A DNA stretch of 64,000 bases, taken from assembly GCF_009917385.1 (NCBI RefSeq), contig NZ_QWLJ01000009.1, positions 62,001-126,000 of the forward strand, read 5' to 3'. Positions 54,298 through 63,512 of this stretch are shown here, piece after piece. The position numbers were made by a program, and so were the translations under genes. The first letter of the stretch is position 1. Each line of letters begins with the position of its first letter. The notes below the pieces were generated by a model. That model saw only the letters and a list, made by a program, of their open reading frames with translations, did no database searches and was not told the DNA's origin. The DNA comes from Roseburia sp. 1XD42-34. GTDB lineage: Bacteria; Bacillota; Bacilli; Bacillales; Amphibacillaceae.

Positions 54298-55116
54298 ATG
54301 GCAGTACAATGGGAAAAAGTAAGAGATTACGAAGAGATTTATTATGAAAAATATAACGGCATTGCTAAAGTAACTATCAATCGCCCCGAAAAGCGAAATG
54401 CATTTACGCCATTAACGGTGAATGAAATGATTGATGCATTTGCCGACGCTAGAGACGATTCAGACATTGGTGTCATTATTTTGGCTGGAGAAGGGGATAA
54501 GGCGTTTTGTTCTGGTGGTGATCAATCTGTTCGTGGACACGGCGGTTATGTAGGCAGTGACCAAATTCCAAGGTTAAATGTATTGGATTTACAACGTTTA
54601 ATTCGCACCATTCCAAAGCCTGTCGTTGCAATGGTATCAGGTTATGCTATTGGTGGCGGTCATGTCCTTCATGTCGTATGTGACTTAACAATTGCCGCAG
54701 ATAATGCTATTTTTGGTCAAACAGGGCCGAAAGTTGGTAGTTTTGATGCTGGCTATGGTGCTGGTTTACTTGCCAGAATGGTCGGTCATAAACGTGCACG
54801 AGAAATTTGGTATTTATGCCGTCAATACAATGCAGAAGAAGCTTATGAAATGGGCTTGGTTAATACCGTTGTTCCGTTGGAGAAGTTAGAAGAGGAAACG
54901 ATTCAATGGTGTGAGGAAATGTTAGCTAAATCTCCAACGGCATTGCGTTTCTTAAAAGCTTCCTTCAATGCCGATACAGATGGTTTAGCTGGTTTGCAGC
55001 AAATGGGCGGAGATGCAACATTACTTTACTACACGACTGACGAGGCGAAAGAAGGAAGAGATGCGTTTAAAGAAAAAAGAAAACCCGATTTTAAAAAGTT
55101 TCCTCGTTTCCCTTAA
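54298..55116 (+). CDS. menB: 1,4-dihydroxy-2-naphthoyl-CoA synthase MenB
   Basis: A 272-residue crotonase-fold enzyme that closes the second ring of naphthoate. It has [15 protein letters not shown] near residue 25, [20 protein letters not shown] near 65, [20 protein letters not shown] near 115, and [20 protein letters not shown] near 143. The C-terminal [15 protein letters not shown] is typical of MenB. AAAGGAGG lies before the ATG. A strong terminator after the gene ends the menFDHB unit, leaving menE separate. Confidence 0.97.
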   Translation: MAVQWEKVRDYEEIYYEKYNGIAKVTINRPEKRNAFTPLTVNEMIDAFADARDDSDIGVIILAGEGDKAFCSGGDQSVRGHGGYVGSDQIPRLNVLDLQRLIRTIPKPVVAMVSGYAIGGGHVLHVVCDLTIAADNAIFGQTGPKVGSFDAGYGAGLLARMVGHKRAREIWYLCRQYNAEEAYEMGLVNTVVPLEKLEEETIQWCEEMLAKSPTALRFLKASFNADTDGLAGLQQMGGDATLLYYTTDEAKEGRDAFKEKRKPDFKKFPRFP

Positions 55117-55203
55117 ATAAAATAGTTCAAAATAGAAGTTAACATTGGTGAACAAGGAAGATCTTGATTTTAAACGATTCTAACAAGACGGTATCTCATT
55201 GTA

Positions 55204-55240
55204 AAAAACCTTTGCTTAAAGTCGGAGCAAAGGTTTTTTA
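55204..55240 (+). terminator. Terminator between menB and menE
   Basis: AAAACCTTTGC pairs with GCAAAGGTTTT, followed by TTACTG. It separates menE from the upstream men genes, unless read-through occurs. Confidence 0.85.
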
Positions 55241-55266
55241 CTGCAAATTGAAAAGAGGTGTTCAAC

Positions 55267-56715
55267 ATGCAAACGGTTATCCCGCATTGGTTAACGAAAC
55301 AAGCGGACATATCCCCTGATCAAATAGCACTTCAGCTTTCAGATGGGAGCACACTTACATTCCAACAGTTAAAGGAACAAAGTCAGGACTATGCAAAAAA
55401 ATTGGCTGGCTGGGGAGTAATGAAGGGGACACATGTTGCGGTGCTCTCCTCAAATCAGCCAACGATGGTGATTGCTATTCATGCGCTAAGCTATTTGGAA
55501 GCAGTGGTTGTCTTGTTAAACAGCAGATTGACGGGGGATGAGCTGACATATCAATTGAAAGACGCAGAAGTGTCATTTTTAATCTATACAGAAACATTAG
55601 CTGAACTAGCTGGGAAGTTGCCCGTTTCGAAAGCACTGTCCTTAACAGCGGTTGAGTGCCTTCAACCGGAAACCACAGATATTGCTACAGAAATTAATTT
55701 AGGTAAGCCGTTTACTATGATGTATACATCAGGAACAACAGGTTTTCCTAAAGGAGTTGTCCATACATATGGAAATCATTGGTGGAGTGCGATTGGAAGC
55801 GCACTTAATTTAGGTCTTCAGAGCGAAGACAAATGGTTGGCAGCATTGCCATTATTTCACGTTAGCGGATTATCGATTCTAATTCGAAGTGTCATTTATG
55901 GCATGCCTGTATACTTACTCGAGAAATTTGATAAACAGCGGGTACATCAAGCGATTATGACAAAAGGGATAACGATGGTATCAGTTGTAACCGTGATGCT
56001 GCAGCAGCTATTGGATGAGTTAGGGGGAAAGACGTACCCCGATTCACTAAGATGTATGTTGTTAGGCGGAGGACCTGCACCAAAGCCATTACTAGAACAG
56101 GCGAAGGAAAAGGGCGTCCCGGTTTTCCAGTCTTTTGGAATGACAGAAACTGCTTCGCAAATCGTGACATTAAATGCAGACGATGCATTGAAAAAAATTG
56201 GCTCTGCCGGAAAAGCTTTATTTCCAGCCCAAGTGAAGATTAACGCACCTGATGAGGATGGTGTAGGAGAAATCTATGTGAAAGGGCCGATGGTTACAGA
56301 TGGGTACTATAAGAATCAAGCTGCAACAGAAAAGGCGATAATCGCAGGTTGGTTGGCTACAGGTGATTTAGGCTATTTGGATAAAGAAGGGTATTTATAT
56401 GTTATCGATAGGCGTAACGATTTAATCATTTCAGGTGGTGAAAATGTATATCCTTCCGAAATAGAAAGCACGCTATTACGTTTTCCGGGAATTAAAGAGG
56501 CAGGCGTAACTGGAGCGGAAGATGCGAAATGGGGCGAGGTTCCGGTTGCATTTATTGTGACGGATCATGAAACCTACAATCAAGCAGAGCTTCAGGCTTT
56601 TTTAAACCGGCATTTAGCTGCTTATAAATGTCCAAAGCAAATTTATGAAGTGGATCGTTTGCCCCGGAACGCGTCAAATAAACTCGTACGTAGAGAATTA
56701 AAGAAACTATTGTAA
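55267..56715 (+). CDS. menE: o-succinylbenzoate-CoA ligase MenE
   Basis: A 482-residue acyl-CoA synthetase of the ANL superfamily that activates o-succinylbenzoate. The P-loop TMMYTSGTTGFPKGVVHTYGN is near residue 155, QSFGMTETASQIVTLNAD near 290, GWLATGDLGYLDKEGYLYVI near 365, and the C-terminal catalytic Lys region NASNKLVRREL near 472. ATG 55267 follows AAAAGAGGTG; the GTG at 55258 is part of that site. No obvious promoter was identified between the menB terminator and the start. Confidence 0.95.
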   Translation: MQTVIPHWLTKQADISPDQIALQLSDGSTLTFQQLKEQSQDYAKKLAGWGVMKGTHVAVLSSNQPTMVIAIHALSYLEAVVVLLNSRLTGDELTYQLKDAEVSFLIYTETLAELAGKLPVSKALSLTAVECLQPETTDIATEINLGKPFTMMYTSGTTGFPKGVVHTYGNHWWSAIGSALNLGLQSEDKWLAALPLFHVSGLSILIRSVIYGMPVYLLEKFDKQRVHQAIMTKGITMVSVVTVMLQQLLDELGGKTYPDSLRCMLLGGGPAPKPLLEQAKEKGVPVFQSFGMTETASQIVTLNADDALKKIGSAGKALFPAQVKINAPDEDGVGEIYVKGPMVTDGYYKNQAATEKAIIAGWLATGDLGYLDKEGYLYVIDRRNDLIISGGENVYPSEIESTLLRFPGIKEAGVTGAEDAKWGEVPVAFIVTDHETYNQAELQAFLNRHLAAYKCPKQIYEVDRLPRNASNKLVRRELKKLL

Positions 56716-56726
56716 AGAAAGACATG

Positions 56727-56771
56727 TAGCTTGTAGAGGTATCTTCATGTACCCTACAAGCTTTTTTTAAC
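56727..56771 (+). terminator. Terminator of menE
   Basis: AGCTTGTAG pairs with CTACAAGCT across a long loop and runs into TTTTTTT. F1 copy g begins at 56772. Confidence 0.88.
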
Positions 56772-56822
56772 AGATAACAAAGTATAAAATGAGGTGCTTG
56801 GGGATAACGAAATAACCGATAG
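56772..56822 (+). repeat. F1 repeat fragment, copy g (left end only)
   Basis: AGATAACAAAGTATAAAATG, AGGTGCTTGGGGATAACGAA and ATAACCGATAG match the left 50 bases of F1, directly behind the menE terminator. Confidence 0.85.
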
Positions 56823-56955
56823 TTTGAAACCACCCATGGTGCTAAGTGTAAAAAATTTTATACATTTAATTCTTCGTTGTGAAGAATTATTTACAGATTA
56901 TTAATATTAGCTTACCTTTACTTTATTAATTTAACTAACTCATTTTGTTTGTATT

Positions 56956-57007
56956 AATATTTAGAAAGTTACTAAAGTTGGCACTAAATTTGCTATAAAA
57001 GTAATAT
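56956..57007 (+). promoter_or_regulatory. app operon promoter with a possible CodY box
   Basis: TTGGCA (56978-56983) and TAATAT (57002-57007) are 18 bp apart. AATATTTAGAAAGTT (56956-56970) matches the CodY consensus AATTTTCWGAAAATT at 12 of 15 positions. The B. subtilis app operon is CodY-controlled, so nutrient repression is plausible. Confidence 0.5.
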
Positions 57008-57037
57008 ACAGAATAATAAGGAAATGGGGTGAAAAAT

Positions 57038-58006
57038 ATGCCAAATTTATTAGAAATAAAAAATTTAAAGACACATTTTGTTAGTAAAAAAAACACTGTA
57101 CCTGCAGTTGATGGGGTTAGTTTATCGATAAAGCAAGGAGAAACGGTAGCAATTGTAGGGGAATCCGGCTGTGGTAAAAGCATAACATCTCTGTCCATTA
57201 TGCAGCTTGTTCCTGAACCTAATGGCGAAATCGTTGGGGGAACGATTCTTTTTAATGGTAAAAACTTGCTTGAATGTACCGAAGAAGAAATGTGTCACGT
57301 TAGAGGCAAAGATGTTTCTATGATATTCCAAGATCCAATGACTTCTCTTAATCCAGTATTAACAATTGGCGAACAATTAATGGAAGTTGTGGTTCACCAT
57401 CAAAAAAAATCGAAACAAGCAGCGTATGAAAGAGCAATATCATTGCTGAAAATGGTAGGGTTTTCCAATCCTGAAGATATCATGAAAAACTATCCTCATC
57501 GTCTGTCAGGTGGTATGAGGCAACGCGTGATGATTGCAATGGCAATGATATGTAACCCATCGCTGTTAATTGCAGATGAGCCAACAACCGCATTAGATGT
57601 GACTATCCAGGCGCAAATTATTGAACTAATGAAAGAACTAAATGACCAGTATGCTACCTCGATATTGTTGATTACTCATGATCTAGGGATTGTCTCTGAA
57701 ATGGCAGAGAAGGTTGTCGTTATGTATGCTGGTCAAGTAGTTGAAGAAGCTTCAGTAGAGGAATTATTTAGTAACGCTTTACATCCATATACAGAAGGTT
57801 TAATACGATCTATTCCGGTAATGGAAGGGGAGAGAAAAGAGCTTTACTCCATACCTGGAAACGTCCCTTCCCCAGAAGATTTTCCAGATCATTGCCGTTT
57901 TGCTACTCGTTGCTCGAAAGCTTTCGCACGTTGCTTTCAAGGACAGCCGAATCTCATTCAACAAACAGAAACGCAATTTGTACGTTGTTTCTTATACGAG
58001 GAATAA
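57038..58006 (+). CDS. appD: Oligopeptide ABC transporter ATP-binding protein AppD
   Basis: A 322-residue ATPase of the OppD/AppD group. Walker A is [11 protein letters not shown] near residue 39, the signature is LSGGMRQR near 155, Walker B is [12 protein letters not shown] near 172, and the switch His is in LLITHDLG. The C-terminal oligopeptide-transporter domain has the Cys cluster [14 protein letters not shown], which binds an Fe-S cluster in some relatives. ATG 57038 has GGGGTG six bases upstream. First gene of appDFABC. Confidence 0.93.
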   Translation: MPNLLEIKNLKTHFVSKKNTVPAVDGVSLSIKQGETVAIVGESGCGKSITSLSIMQLVPEPNGEIVGGTILFNGKNLLECTEEEMCHVRGKDVSMIFQDPMTSLNPVLTIGEQLMEVVVHHQKKSKQAAYERAISLLKMVGFSNPEDIMKNYPHRLSGGMRQRVMIAMAMICNPSLLIADEPTTALDVTIQAQIIELMKELNDQYATSILLITHDLGIVSEMAEKVVVMYAGQVVEEASVEELFSNALHPYTEGLIRSIPVMEGERKELYSIPGNVPSPEDFPDHCRFATRCSKAFARCFQGQPNLIQQTETQFVRCFLYEE

Positions 58007-58018
58007 AGGTGGGGGATT

Positions 58019-59035
58019 ATGGTTTATTCACAAACAAAAACAAACATGGAAAAGCAGGATCATTTGAAAAGCTTATTACAAGTAGTGAACTTGAAAAAAT
58101 ATTTTCCAATGAAGCAAGGTGTTTTATTAAAAACCAAACAATATATTAAAGCTGTTGACGATATTAGCTTAATCATAAACAAAGGGGAGACAGTTGGAAT
58201 TGTAGGTGAGTCAGGGTGCGGTAAATCAACCTTAGGAAGAACTTTAATTCGCTTACACAAGCCAACAGAAGGAAAAATATTCTACAAAGGGCAGGACATT
58301 ACGAGTGCATCAGAAGATACACTGCGAAAAAGCATTCGTAAAGAAATCCAAATGATTTTTCAAGACCCTTATGCCTCGTTGAACCCAAGAAAAACATTGA
58401 AAAAAACAATTATAGAGCCACTGCATGCGCACAGAATTTTCCTGAAATCGATCGATCGCTTAAATCGAGTGAAGGAACTGTTAGAAACAGTCGGTCTAGA
58501 TGCTATTCATATGAACCGTTATCCTCATGAGTTTTCAGGAGGGCAAAGGCAACGGATCGGAATAGCAAGGGCGTTAGCGTTACAGCCAGAAGTAGTCATA
58601 GCGGACGAAGCTGTATCAGCATTAGATGTGTCGATTCAGGCACAAATTATTAATCTCTTACAACGGCTGCAAACAGACCTTGGCTTAACATATATTTTTA
58701 TTTCGCATGATTTAAGCGTGGTTAGACATATAAGTGATCGTGTAGCTGTCATGTATTTAGGAAAAATGATGGAGCTTGCTGCAACAGAACAACTATATGG
58801 AAATCCGGCTCACCCTTATACGCAAGCTTTACTATCAGCGGTACCTACAACAAAGGGGAGTAAAAAAGAAAGGATTGTTTTACAGGGGGAACTTCCAAAC
58901 GCATCTTCGCCGCCATCAGGTTGTGTTTTTCATACGAGGTGCCCAATGGCAATGTCGATTTGTAAAGAAGTAGTTCCTGATGTTAAGGCGATTCAGCCAA
59001 ATCATTATGTAGCCTGTCATTTATCCGATATTTAA
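58019..59035 (+). CDS. appF: Oligopeptide ABC transporter ATP-binding protein AppF
   Basis: A 338-residue partner ATPase. Walker [14 protein letters not shown] is near residue 65, the Q-loop region QMIFQDPYASLNPR near 113, signature FSGGQRQRIGIARAL near 167, and Walker B VVIADEAVSALDVS near 185. The C-terminal CVFHTRCPMAMSIC cluster is present. GGTGGGGG precedes the ATG. Its final codons and the TAA (59033-59035) are derived from E2 copy 10, which starts behind TTTAT at 59020-59024, giving the end LSDI instead of a native tail. Confidence 0.93.
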   Translation: MVYSQTKTNMEKQDHLKSLLQVVNLKKYFPMKQGVLLKTKQYIKAVDDISLIINKGETVGIVGESGCGKSTLGRTLIRLHKPTEGKIFYKGQDITSASEDTLRKSIRKEIQMIFQDPYASLNPRKTLKKTIIEPLHAHRIFLKSIDRLNRVKELLETVGLDAIHMNRYPHEFSGGQRQRIGIARALALQPEVVIADEAVSALDVSIQAQIINLLQRLQTDLGLTYIFISHDLSVVRHISDRVAVMYLGKMMELAATEQLYGNPAHPYTQALLSAVPTTKGSKKERIVLQGELPNASSPPSGCVFHTRCPMAMSICKEVVPDVKAIQPNHYVACHLSDI

Positions 59036-59204
59036 GGTGTAAGACTCCGCTTTAGGAGTTGAATAATCTGTACGGCAACAAGTCTAAATGGGAGGTAACA
59101 GCACTTAAATATCCTATTTCGTAAGAGGTCATTAGGTCTAACCATTACGATACTAACAAGCAGTGGGAGGTGAATGAAAACACTTAATGGAAAATTCACT
59201 TTAT
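59025..59204 (+). repeat. E2 repeat, copy 10, between appF and appA
   Basis: It starts CCGATATTTAAGGTGTAAGA, then CTTTAGGAGTTGAATAATCT, AAGTCTAAATGGGAGGTAAC, AGCACTTAAATATCC...GTCATTAGGTCTAACC and GGGAGGTGAATGAAAACAC, and ends AAATTCACTTTAT. The left end supplies the appF stop codon. Confidence 0.9.
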
Positions 59205-59314
59205 ATTCATAACGAAAAAACGGGACATAGTATTCTGTGATAAGGTGGTGACGATTCATATTCTCAATCTACTATTTACACTTTACAGGATAAATTTATG
59301 GAGGGATGACAAAA

Positions 59315-60931
59315 ATGAAGAAGCTATCATATTTACTAAGTTTCATTGTCTTTCTTATTGTTTTGTCCGCTTGTAATGTAGAAGATCCGGAGGGAAAAAC
59401 AGATGAAGCAGAGGCGAAAAGCAATCAACAAGCTGGAGGAGATTTAATAATTGGAACAACTGGTTCGCCTACGTTATTTAACCCTTTTTATTCTACGGAT
59501 ACGACTAGTATGACAATAGAAGGTTTTATTTTTAGTGGACTAATAACGGTGGATAGGGAGTTTAATCTTGAAGGTGACTTAGCAGAGGATTGGGAGCACT
59601 CAGAGGATGGAAAGACGTGGACTTTTTATTTACGAGAAGATGTGAAATGGCATGATGGAGAAGATTTTACAGCTGATGACGTTGTATTTACGTATCAAAT
59701 TCCCATAGATGAAAATTACAACGGACCACGCGGGTATACGTATGAAAAAATAAAAGCAGTTAAGAAAATAGATGACTATACCGTTGAATTTACGCTAACA
59801 CAGCCAAATGCACCTTTCTTAACGATTTCCATGCAAGCTGGAATTTTACCAGAGCATATTTTAGGCGATCTACCGATTGAAGAACTAGGAGAAAATAAAT
59901 TTAATACAAAAGAACCTATTGGTACAGGTCCATATGTATTTGAAGAGTGGGCGGATGGAGAATATATAAAACTCCATGCATTTGATGAGTATCATTTAGG
60001 TAAACCAAATATTGATACGCTTACTTATAAAATTGTACCAGATGCAAATGCTTTAATGGCGCAACTACAGTCTGGTGATATTAATTTCACAGGAGTAAAC
60101 GAGCAAAATGTAGAGGTAGCTACTGAATTAGATGAAAAAGGCATCATTACGCTACAATCTGGTCCAAGTAACTCTTGGGAATATGTTATTTGGAATTTAA
60201 GAAATCCATTATTTGAAGAGAAAAAAGTGCGACAAGCCCTTTCGCATGCAATTGATAGAGAATCTATATTAGAAGCTGTGCTGCAGGGAGAAGGGGAGGT
60301 AGCTTATGGTCCTGGAAGTCCAGCTAACTGGGCATTTAATCCCGATGTCCCAAGATATGAATATGATCCAGCTAAAGCTGAAGCTTTGCTTCATGAAGCA
60401 GGTTGGGAAAAGAGTGATAATGGAGTACTAGAAAAAGATGGCACCCCTTTTTCATTTACTATTAAAACGAGTCAAAGCGATACTCGTGAAGATATAGCGG
60501 TTGTTCTTCAACAGCAGCTAGAATCTATTGGGATACAAACAGATGTGGAAGTGATGGAATGGAGTGCATTTGTAGAAGATACTGGACCACCGAATTGGAA
60601 TTTTGATGCTCAAGTATCTGGAATGTCAATAGGTAGTGACCCAGACCCAAGCTACTTTTGGCATTCAAAAGAAATTGAAAATGGTTTGAACTATAGCGCA
60701 TACTCAAATCCGGATGTAGATAAGCTGTTAGATGAAAATACAAGAGTGCTAGACCAGGAAAAAAGAGCCGAGATTATTAAGCAGGCAGATGCAATGGTGG
60801 CAGAGGATCAGCCTGTATCATTCCTGTATTATCCTAATTCCCATCTTGCTCACAGTCCCAATTTAGAAGGTCCGGTAGTTAATGCCGCAAATACGTACTA
60901 TAAGCTGCATGAATGGAAATTTACGGAATAA
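59315..60931 (+). CDS. appA: Oligopeptide-binding lipoprotein AppA
   Basis: A 538-residue SBP_bac_5-type solute-binding lipoprotein. The signal ends in VLSAC, with Cys20 lipidated. The mature part starts with a Glu-rich linker, then GGDLIIGTTGSPTLFNPFYS. GKTWTFYLREDVKWHDGEDFTADDVVF is the family signature (about residues 100-126). ATG 59315 is chosen because GGAGGG lies nine bases away; ATG 59306 is too close to it. It captures peptides outside the membrane for AppBC. Confidence 0.93.
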   Translation: MKKLSYLLSFIVFLIVLSACNVEDPEGKTDEAEAKSNQQAGGDLIIGTTGSPTLFNPFYSTDTTSMTIEGFIFSGLITVDREFNLEGDLAEDWEHSEDGKTWTFYLREDVKWHDGEDFTADDVVFTYQIPIDENYNGPRGYTYEKIKAVKKIDDYTVEFTLTQPNAPFLTISMQAGILPEHILGDLPIEELGENKFNTKEPIGTGPYVFEEWADGEYIKLHAFDEYHLGKPNIDTLTYKIVPDANALMAQLQSGDINFTGVNEQNVEVATELDEKGIITLQSGPSNSWEYVIWNLRNPLFEEKKVRQALSHAIDRESILEAVLQGEGEVAYGPGSPANWAFNPDVPRYEYDPAKAEALLHEAGWEKSDNGVLEKDGTPFSFTIKTSQSDTREDIAVVLQQQLESIGIQTDVEVMEWSAFVEDTGPPNWNFDAQVSGMSIGSDPDPSYFWHSKEIENGLNYSAYSNPDVDKLLDENTRVLDQEKRAEIIKQADAMVAEDQPVSFLYYPNSHLAHSPNLEGPVVNAANTYYKLHEWKFTE

Positions 60932-60962
60932 GGGAGGAAGTGTTTTCCTCTTTCCGTTTTAT

Positions 60963-61144
60963 CCCGTGTATAAGGGGCTGTAAGTCTCCTACTACAGGAG
61001 TTGGATAAATCTGTATTGCAATAAGTCTAAGTGAGAGATAATAGAACCTAACTATCTTATTTCATAAGCGGTCTTTTAGGTCATACCATTACGTACTAAC
61101 AAGCCGTGGGTGGTGAAGGATCCCCACTGATTGAAAATTCACTT
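60963..61144 (+). repeat. E2 repeat, copy 11, between appA and appB
   Basis: After TTTAT (60958-60962) it reads CCCGTGTATAAGGGGCTGTA, ACTACAGGAGTTGGATAAAT, AAGTCTAAGTGAGAGATAAT and GTCTTTTAGGTCATACCATT, then AAGCCGTGGGTGGTGAAGGA, ending AAATTCACTT. Well conserved. Confidence 0.9.
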
Positions 61145-61270
61145 CGTTTCGTATGTAACACTTATTCTATTTATTAGTTAAAGAGATTTTGTTTACATGC
61201 AGAAACATAATAAAAAGCAACTTGCAGAATAAATAAACTGGATTGAGATGATGATAAGAGGAGGGGAAGA

Positions 61271-62221
61271 ATGGGGGCGTACATTCTTAGACGTGCATTA
61301 ATGACAATACCTTTATTATTCGGAATAACCGTACTAGCATTTGGGATTATGCAATTAGCTCCAGGTGACCCGTCCACCATGCTCATTGACCCAAGAATTA
61401 GAGCGGAGGATATGCAGCCTTATATTGAAAAATATGGCTTAGACGAGCCTGTGCATGTACAGTATGTGAAATGGCTTGGTGCAATGATTCAAGGCGATTT
61501 TGGTACTTCTTTACTTCGCCAAGGTGTATCAGTAAGCGAATTGATCATGGCTAGATTGCCAAATACATTGTTACTAATGGTTGTATCTACACTGATTGCG
61601 GTAATTATTTCTGTCCCCTTTGGGATTATTTCTGCGAGCAAGCCCTATTCTTTAACTGATTACTCCATCACATTCGTATCCTTTTTAGGTCTGGCTACGC
61701 CAAATTTTTGGATAGGGTTAGTTTTAATCATGTTTTTATCTGTCCAGTTAGGCTGGTTTCCAACAGGTGGAGTTTCGACTTTAGGTGCTGATTTTAGTGT
61801 TTGGGATCGTTTACACCATTTGGTGCTTCCTTCTATTGTATTGGCTACAGCCGATATGGCGGGGTTAACGCGTTATACACGTTCGAGTATGCTTGAAGTG
61901 CTAAAACAAGACTATATCCGTACAGCAAGGGCAAAAGGATTTAGGCAAACAAAAGTGGTTTTTAAACACGGTGTCCGAAACGGTTTGATTCCAATCATCA
62001 CTATTTTTGGCTTGATGCTTCCATCCTTTATAGGTGGTTCGGTAATTGTCGAAAGTATTTTCGCATGGCCTGGTATTGGGTTATTGTTTATGGACGCAGC
62101 ATTTCAACGAGATTACCCGGTCATTATGGCAATTACAGTAATTGTTGCCACATTAGTTGTCATTGGGAACTTAATTGCAGATATCTTATATGCTATTTTT
62201 GATCCGAGAATTGAGTATTAA
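61271..62221 (+). CDS. appB: Oligopeptide ABC transporter permease AppB
   Basis: A 316-residue permease with six membrane helices. The N-terminal YILRRALMTIPLLFGITVLA begins the OppB/AppB pattern. The coupling EAA loop is DYIRTARAKGFRQTKVVFKHGVRNGLIPI near residues 213-241, which contacts the ATPases. GAGGAGGGGAAG precedes ATG 61271. The preceding E2 element separates it from appA by 340 bp, though it must still depend on the operon unless a new promoter arose. Confidence 0.93.
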   Translation: MGAYILRRALMTIPLLFGITVLAFGIMQLAPGDPSTMLIDPRIRAEDMQPYIEKYGLDEPVHVQYVKWLGAMIQGDFGTSLLRQGVSVSELIMARLPNTLLLMVVSTLIAVIISVPFGIISASKPYSLTDYSITFVSFLGLATPNFWIGLVLIMFLSVQLGWFPTGGVSTLGADFSVWDRLHHLVLPSIVLATADMAGLTRYTRSSMLEVLKQDYIRTARAKGFRQTKVVFKHGVRNGLIPIITIFGLMLPSFIGGSVIVESIFAWPGIGLLFMDAAFQRDYPVIMAITVIVATLVVIGNLIADILYAIFDPRIEY

Positions 62222-62239
62222 GGGGGGAGTGATAAATTC

Positions 62240-63169
62240 ATGATACAAACGCAAAATACGTTAAAGCGAAAACCCTCTATGAAACAACCTAAACCAGATC
62301 AGCAAATTAAATCAAAGCCAGAAACGCTAGCTAAAATAATGTGGGAGAAATTTATGCAAAATAAGCTCGCTTTAATCGGTGTTATTATTTTGATTATGAT
62401 CATTGCAGCTGCATTACTTGCTCCATTATTAGCAACTCATCATCCAGATGAACAGTTTTTAACGGATCGACTTGCACCTCCAGGAAGTGAATATTGGCTT
62501 GGAACAGATACGTTAGGACGTGATTTGTATAGTCGAATGCTGTACGGCGCACAAATTTCTTTATTAGTTGGCTTTGCCTCTGTTACAGGTTCTATTTTTA
62601 TTGGAACGGTTGTTGGAGCAGTAGCCGGGTATTATGGTGGCAAACTAGATGCTCTTTTGATGCGAATTGTAGATGTGGTAATCTCTTTTCCTAGTATGTT
62701 TTTACTTATTACGTTAGTAACAATTATTGATCCCAGTCTGTACACGCTTATTTTAATTTTTGCATTATTTGGGTGGACAGGAACTGCTAGACTTGTTCGG
62801 GGGGAATTTTTAACTTTACGAACAAGGGAGTATGTATTAGCAGCACGAACAATGGGCATTCGCAATATACGAATTATATTTTCACATATTTTGCCAAATG
62901 CAATGGGTCCAATTATCGTCGCCGCTACGTTAGGAATAGGAGGAGTTATCCTTGCTGAATCAGCTCTAAGCTATTTAGGTCTAGGCGTTCAGCCGCCGAC
63001 CGCAAGCTGGGGAAATATGCTGCAAGACGCTCAAGGGCTATCCGTCATGAAGAATGCTTGGTGGTACCCATTAATCCCTGGTTTGATGATATTAATTACA
63101 GTACTTTCGTTTAATTTTGTTGGGGATGGGTTAAGGGATGCTTTAGATTCTCGAGTAATCAGAAAATAA
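62240..63169 (+). CDS. appC: Oligopeptide ABC transporter permease AppC
   Basis: A 309-residue second permease. A hydrophilic Lys-rich N-terminus of about 35 residues precedes six membrane helices. [20 protein letters not shown] followed by [19 protein letters not shown] is the OppC-type periplasmic loop. The EAA loop is [20 protein letters not shown] near 200. GGGGGG lies upstream of ATG 62240, 18 bp after appB. Last gene of the operon, followed by a weak terminator. Confidence 0.93.
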   Translation: MIQTQNTLKRKPSMKQPKPDQQIKSKPETLAKIMWEKFMQNKLALIGVIILIMIIAAALLAPLLATHHPDEQFLTDRLAPPGSEYWLGTDTLGRDLYSRMLYGAQISLLVGFASVTGSIFIGTVVGAVAGYYGGKLDALLMRIVDVVISFPSMFLLITLVTIIDPSLYTLILIFALFGWTGTARLVRGEFLTLRTREYVLAARTMGIRNIRIIFSHILPNAMGPIIVAATLGIGGVILAESALSYLGLGVQPPTASWGNMLQDAQGLSVMKNAWWYPLIPGLMILITVLSFNFVGDGLRDALDSRVIRK

Positions 63170-63176
63170 TCAAACG

Positions 63177-63222
63177 AACAATACTAGTCTTCTATTTGGA
63201 TTGGTATTGTTTGTTGTTTTGG
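63177..63222 (+). terminator. Terminator of the app operon
   Basis: AACAATAC (63177-63184) pairs with GTATTGTT (63204-63211), followed by TGTTGTTTTGG. F1 copy h begins about 25 bp further. Confidence 0.6.
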
Positions 63223-63246
63223 TAGCTAATTCATCTACTTTGTTCT

Positions 63247-63512
63247 AAGATAAGAACATATAAAATGAGGTGCTTGGGGATAATGAAATAACCGGATAGT
63301 CACGTCCGGCCTCATCGCCCTGCAACGAGGTGGCTTTAGAAATGCGCCCTCCGATAAGGCATCATCGGTTCGTTACAAAGAGGGAAGGCCGACTAAAAAC
63401 GGGCTTGCCGCTTAGGCATCGGCATACCCCTGTTTTTAGTGGCATGAATCCTTTATCTTTCGTTGATTCGTTCCATTCGCTACGTTGCTAAACGGGAGCC
63501 TACGCCTTTATT
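63247..63512 (+). repeat. F1 repeat, copy h (full length)
   Basis: It runs from AAGATAAGAACATATAAAAT to GGGAGCCTACGCCTTTATTC, with GTCACGTCCGGCCTCATCG, AAGGCCGACTAAAAACGGGC and CTTTATCTTTCGTTGATTCG. It has no E2 insert, so it serves as the empty-site partner of copy b. Its right end contains the stop codon of the next minus-strand gene. Confidence 0.92.

Noticed and set aside
57029..57037. GTG 57029 as the start of appD
   Set aside because: It is part of the GGGGTG ribosome-binding site for ATG 57038.
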